Of a stretch of DNA of 64,000 nt, positions 60,701 to 64,000 are shown piece after piece. The stretch's first letter is position 1. Every line of letters starts with the position of its first letter. The position numbers were made by a program, and so were the translations under genes. Below the pieces are notes generated by a model. The model was given only the letters and a program-made list of their open reading frames with translations, did no database searches and was not told the DNA's origin. Source of the stretch: Spirosoma sp. SC4-14 (GTDB lineage Bacteria; Bacteroidota; Bacteroidia; Cytophagales; Spirosomataceae). The stretch covers positions 1,425,001 to 1,489,000 of the forward strand of contig NZ_CP147518.1 in assembly GCF_037201965.1 (NCBI RefSeq), written 5' to 3'.

Positions 60701-63212
60701 ATTAAAGCTACTGAGGCCGTTGGCTGGATCATCAAAAAAAGAACAGTATACACCACCTTTTTCACTAGGCCCTGCTATGCTACTGAATTATTTTAAAATC
60801 GCCTATCGTAATTTACTCAATAACAAGGGGTTTTCAGTCATAAATATCACCGGACTTGCGTTGGGGATTGCCTGTTCTATCGTTTTGTTCCTATTCATTC
60901 TCGATGAGCTAAACTTCGACGCATTTAATAAAAAAGCCAGCCAGACCTATCGGCTTTACGTTCACAGTTCGATTAACAACGAAGAAGCAAACAATGCCAA
61001 GACGGCACCTCCGGCTGGCCCTACACTCGTGCAGATGCTCCCTGAGGTGCTTACTCAAACACGTATCGGTTACTTTGGCGGACACGAGTTGCGGTATAAA
61101 GACAAGATTTTTAGGGAAAACAGAATCTACACGGCCGACTCCACCTATTTCGATGTCTTTACGCTTCCCTTCATTCACGGCGATCCGTCGATTGCCCTCA
61201 AGAATCCAAACAGCATTGTTCTGACCGAAACCATGGCCAGAAAATATTTCGGGCAGGAAAACCCGACGGGGAAATCGTTGCTGGTCGACGGAACAAACTT
61301 GTATCAGATTACGGGCGTCATGAACGACTTTCCCGATAAGTCTCATTTCCATTGTGACTTTCTTTTGTCGATGTCGACCTATCCCGAGGTTAATCAACAA
61401 AACTGGCTGCAAGGGAATTACTCCACTTACATTGTTCTTAAAGCGGGCGTAGATCCTACGCGGGTCGAGCGCAAAATGAAACAAGCCGTTCTCGGCCGTT
61501 TAGGACCTGATCTTGAAAAAGCATTGGGCTTTTCTATGCAGCAATTTCTGGCCAACGGCAATGTATTTGAGTATCGCATGCAACCGTTGTTATCCATTTA
61601 TCTGCACGCAAAACGGCAATACAATATCGACCCCAATACAGAGTGGGGTGGCGCCAGAATTGGCGACAGTGTGTACGTGTATATTTTCTCGGTGGTGGCG
61701 TTATTTATTCTGCTGATTGCGGTCATCAATTTCGTCAACCTATCAACAGCCCGTTCCGAGAAGCGCGCTAAAGAAGTAGGCATCCGAAAAGCCATTGGTT
61801 CGAGTCGCTTAAAACTAATGGGGCAGTTTACGACCGAATCCATATTGCTGACTGGCCTTTCGGTCCTTGTGGCGTTGTTTCTGGTACAACTCATGCTTCC
61901 CGGCTTCAACCAGATAATAGGTCGACAGTTGACATTACCCCTTTTTACTCATGCATATACCATTCCGGCGCTACTTGCTTTTACACTCATCGTAGGCCTG
62001 CTGGCGGGAAGTTATCCGGCCTTTTTTTTATCGTCTTTTCGGCCGGTCGAGGTCTTAAAATCGGGTGTACAAAAAAGAAAATCCTCCATACGTAGCCTGT
62101 TGGTGATTACCCAGTTCTCGATATCCATTACGCTAATTCTGGGTATGATCATCATCCGAAACCAATTAGGGTATCTTCAGCATAAAGACCTTGGATTCAA
62201 CAAAGAGCACTTACTCTCGATCAACAATGCAGCCGCTCTGGGCGATAAACTCAAGCCATTTAAAGCCGAGTTATTGAAAAATCCAGCCATCCTATCGGTC
62301 AGCAACACATCCCTATTATTTGCAAACGGCATTCCAGGAAGTGGTTATTTATTCGGAAAACGGTCGGGCAGCGACCCCGTTTTATGCCAGTATCTGGACG
62401 TTGATGCGGATTTCGTCAAAACGTTTGCGGTGCCGTTAAAAGCCGGACGCTTCTTCTCCAACGATCGGCTGGCCGACAGCACCGCCGTGGTCATCAACGA
62501 AGCGGCCCTGCACGCATTTAATACGAACAGTCCGTTAGATCATGAACTTACCGAAGTCGATGTAAACGGCTCTAAAACGTATAGAATCATTGGTGTTATA
62601 AACGACTTCAATTATGAATCGCTTCACCGCCAGGTTCGTCCGCTGGTGTTTCACCTTAGTCCTGTCCGGCAAGCCGCCAGTATTTTAACCATTCGCATTC
62701 AGCCCAATGCCACAAAAAATGCGATTAATTACATCGAAGAAACCTGGCAACGATTCGAAAAAACAGACCAATGTCACTATTCGTTTTTAGATGAGCGACT
62801 GGCCCGACTTTACGAAGCAGAACAAAAAACGAGTATCATCGCTACGGTTTTTTCGGCCCTGGCCATTTTTATTGCCTGCCTGGGTTTGTTTGGTCTGGCC
62901 GTTTTCATAACCGAGCAACGCACCAAAGAAATTGGCATTCGTAAAGTGTTAGGGGCTAGTATTGCCGAAATCCTGTTTCTGTTGTCGCGACAATTTATTG
63001 CCTGGGTGGCCATTGCCATTCTGATTGCCTCGCCCATTGCCTGGTACGCCATGAGCCAATGGCTCGACAACTTCGCTTACCGCGTCGATATTTCGTGGTG
63101 GGTATTTGTTCTGGCCGCTTTTCTGGCCATTGGGATTGCCTTATTGACGGTGAGTTTTCAGAGCATCAAAGCCGCGTTGGCTAATCCCATAAAGTCGTTA
63201 CGATCAGAATAA
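60543..63212 (+). CDS. Prefix-domain MacB-like ABC permease 14
   Basis: 889 residues from the ATG at 60543 (MHYTPPRFATWLLELFGHPD). An ATG at 60522 would add seven residues from the junction repeat. The prefix is a second type (EEVQGDLLELYVYWVATVGKRKADWRY), clearly related to that of permeases 10-12. Internal Met79 starts MLLNYFKIAYRNLLNNKGF. The body resembles permease 7: DSTYFDVFTLPFIHGDPSIAL, RAKEVGIRKAIGSSRLKLMGQF, EQRTKEIGIRKVLGASIAEILFLLSRQF. The C-terminus NPIKSLRSE is the only one with Ile after NP. It follows the PadR gene by 70 bp. Confidence 0.93.
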   Translation: MHYTPPRFATWLLELFGHPDTGEEVQGDLLELYVYWVATVGKRKADWRYSWSVLKLLRPLAGSSKKEQYTPPFSLGPAMLLNYFKIAYRNLLNNKGFSVINITGLALGIACSIVLFLFILDELNFDAFNKKASQTYRLYVHSSINNEEANNAKTAPPAGPTLVQMLPEVLTQTRIGYFGGHELRYKDKIFRENRIYTADSTYFDVFTLPFIHGDPSIALKNPNSIVLTETMARKYFGQENPTGKSLLVDGTNLYQITGVMNDFPDKSHFHCDFLLSMSTYPEVNQQNWLQGNYSTYIVLKAGVDPTRVERKMKQAVLGRLGPDLEKALGFSMQQFLANGNVFEYRMQPLLSIYLHAKRQYNIDPNTEWGGARIGDSVYVYIFSVVALFILLIAVINFVNLSTARSEKRAKEVGIRKAIGSSRLKLMGQFTTESILLTGLSVLVALFLVQLMLPGFNQIIGRQLTLPLFTHAYTIPALLAFTLIVGLLAGSYPAFFLSSFRPVEVLKSGVQKRKSSIRSLLVITQFSISITLILGMIIIRNQLGYLQHKDLGFNKEHLLSINNAAALGDKLKPFKAELLKNPAILSVSNTSLLFANGIPGSGYLFGKRSGSDPVLCQYLDVDADFVKTFAVPLKAGRFFSNDRLADSTAVVINEAALHAFNTNSPLDHELTEVDVNGSKTYRIIGVINDFNYESLHRQVRPLVFHLSPVRQAASILTIRIQPNATKNAINYIEETWQRFEKTDQCHYSFLDERLARLYEAEQKTSIIATVFSALAIFIACLGLFGLAVFITEQRTKEIGIRKVLGASIAEILFLLSRQFIAWVAIAILIASPIAWYAMSQWLDNFAYRVDISWWVFVLAAFLAIGIALLTVSFQSIKAALANPIKSLRSE

Positions 63213-63436
63213 ATGGCATAGTGCATAGGGTTGTAAGAATCTGCGTCTTCTTTCTCTATGCCCCAAGCCCCAAGTCCTATGCACTACACACCACCCCGTT
63301 TTGCCACCTGGCTGCTGGAGTTGTTCGGCCACCCCGACACGGGGGAGGAGGTGCAGGGCGATTTGCTGGAATTGTATGTTTACTGGGTTGCAACGGTGGG
63401 CAAACGGAAGGCCGATTGGCGGTATAGTTGGAGTGT
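63207..63436. repeat. 230-bp perfect direct repeat, copy 2
   Basis: Same sequence as 60471-60700. It begins in the stop region of permease 14 and ends inside the prefix of permease 15. That non-coding and coding parts are both identical points to a very recent event. Confidence 0.92.
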
Positions 63437-64000
63437 GTTAAAGTTACTGAGGCCGCTGGCTCGGCAAAATCGTCCTCTACAGTATACACCACCTTTTTCT
63501 CTTAGTCCTGTTATGCTGCGTAATTATCTGAAAATCGCCTGGCGGAACCTCGTTCTCCACAAATCATTTGCGATAATTAATATCGTGGGACTGGCCGTTG
63601 GGCTGGCCACTTGTTTGCTTATTGTGCTGTTTGTTCGCCATGAGCTAAGCTATGATCGCTACAATGCTAAAGCCGACCGCACCTACCGGATGGTTATCCA
63701 TGCTAAACTGGGAGGTAAGGAAATGAATGCTGCTATGTCGAGCGTACCGGCGGGTCCGGCATTAGCCCACGATTATGCCGGTATAGAAGCTGTTACGCGC
63801 ACGGAGCAGCAAGGATCGTTTGTTGTGAAGCACGGTCAGGAAAGTTTTAAAGAAGAACATGTAGTGTTTGCTGATTCTAACTTTTTCCAAACCTTTTCGA
63901 TACCACTCCTGAAAGGAAACCCCAAAACGGTTCTGACCGAACCCAATACGCTGGTCGTAACGGAAAGCATTGCTCATAAGTACTTTGGCAATCAGGACCC
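63279..64000 (+). CDS. Prefix-domain MacB-like ABC permease 15, cut by window edge
   Basis: About 240 residues visible from the ATG at 63279. Residues 1-52 are encoded by the direct repeat and equal permease 14. From residue 53 the prefix changes, and internal Met79 starts MLRNYLKIAWRNLVLHKSF. TM1 (INIVGLAVGLATCLLIVLF) is followed by RHELSYDRYNAKADRTYRM and a first periplasmic domain with PAGPALAHDYAGIEAVTR and LVVTESIAHKYFGNQDP at the edge. The body differs enough from permease 14 to be an old paralogue that received a new front end. Confidence 0.88.
   Translation, partial: MHYTPPRFATWLLELFGHPDTGEEVQGDLLELYVYWVATVGKRKADWRYSWSVLKLLRPLARQNRPLQYTPPFSLSPVMLRNYLKIAWRNLVLHKSFAIINIVGLAVGLATCLLIVLFVRHELSYDRYNAKADRTYRMVIHAKLGGKEMNAAMSSVPAGPALAHDYAGIEAVTRTEQQGSFVVKHGQESFKEEHVVFADSNFFQTFSIPLLKGNPKTVLTEPNTLVVTESIAHKYFGNQD

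Noticed and set aside
1..64000. Integrated prophage, plasmid or conjugative element
   Set aside because: No integrase, transposase, relaxase, phage structural gene, tRNA target or attachment-site pair was seen. The repeats are short intergenic palindromes and gene-duplication scars.

Overview
The window looks like chromosome from a Spirosoma-like member of the Cytophagales (Bacteroidota). The basis is a DUF4290 gene beside murA, a large expansion of stand-alone MacB/FtsX-type permeases, Uma2-family genes, few clear Shine-Dalgarno sequences and many interspersed palindromic intergenic repeats. Assignment to genus is inference from gene content. I saw no rRNA, tRNA, CRISPR array or transposase.

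Layout. Positions 1-8.7 kb hold murA (cut by the window edge, with Asp in place of the usual active-site Cys), a DUF4290 gene, a MATE exporter, an acyl-ACP desaturase/sensor-kinase pair, a PlsC acyltransferase, a coiled-coil repeat protein and an NtrC-type sigma-54 response regulator. Positions 8.9-10.6 kb hold an ArnT-like membrane glycosyltransferase. From 10.8 kb to the right edge the window is dominated by 15 paralogous permeases of about 800 residues (the last cut by the edge). They are served in this window by only one periplasmic adaptor (10801-12048) and one ATPase (12122-12799). Between them lie small secreted proteins (21031, 26991, 30252), two Uma2 genes, a PAS-rich histidine kinase (34464-36779) and an unrelated block at 42.1-48.1 kb (M19 dipeptidase, a membrane-anchored winged-helix regulator with two secreted partners, alcohol dehydrogenase, AraC regulator, DNA glycosylase I). 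Five of the permeases (48.6-64 kb) carry an extra N-terminal prefix domain and are preceded by PadR-type regulators.

How it may work together. Five transcription units of the array begin with the same palindrome, TGTCCR-N4-CGGACA, at 10652, 20890, 30136, 48107 and 60014. In each case a sigma-54 type -24/-12 element follows, its -12 C lying about 75 bp (first three) or 85.5 bp (last two) from the palindrome centre. The sequence therefore suggests one regulon: the sensor kinase at 3030 and the sigma-54 activator at 7326 would drive the adaptor, the ATPase and several permease operons, with PadR repressors as a second layer on two of them. The palindromes and spacings are read from the sequence. 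That this particular activator binds them, and that all permeases share the one ATPase, is inference.

The array shows recent rearrangement: a 230-bp perfect direct repeat at the start of the last two permease genes, a decayed permease remnant around a DUF4440 gene, and at least three families of palindromic repeats at gene junctions.
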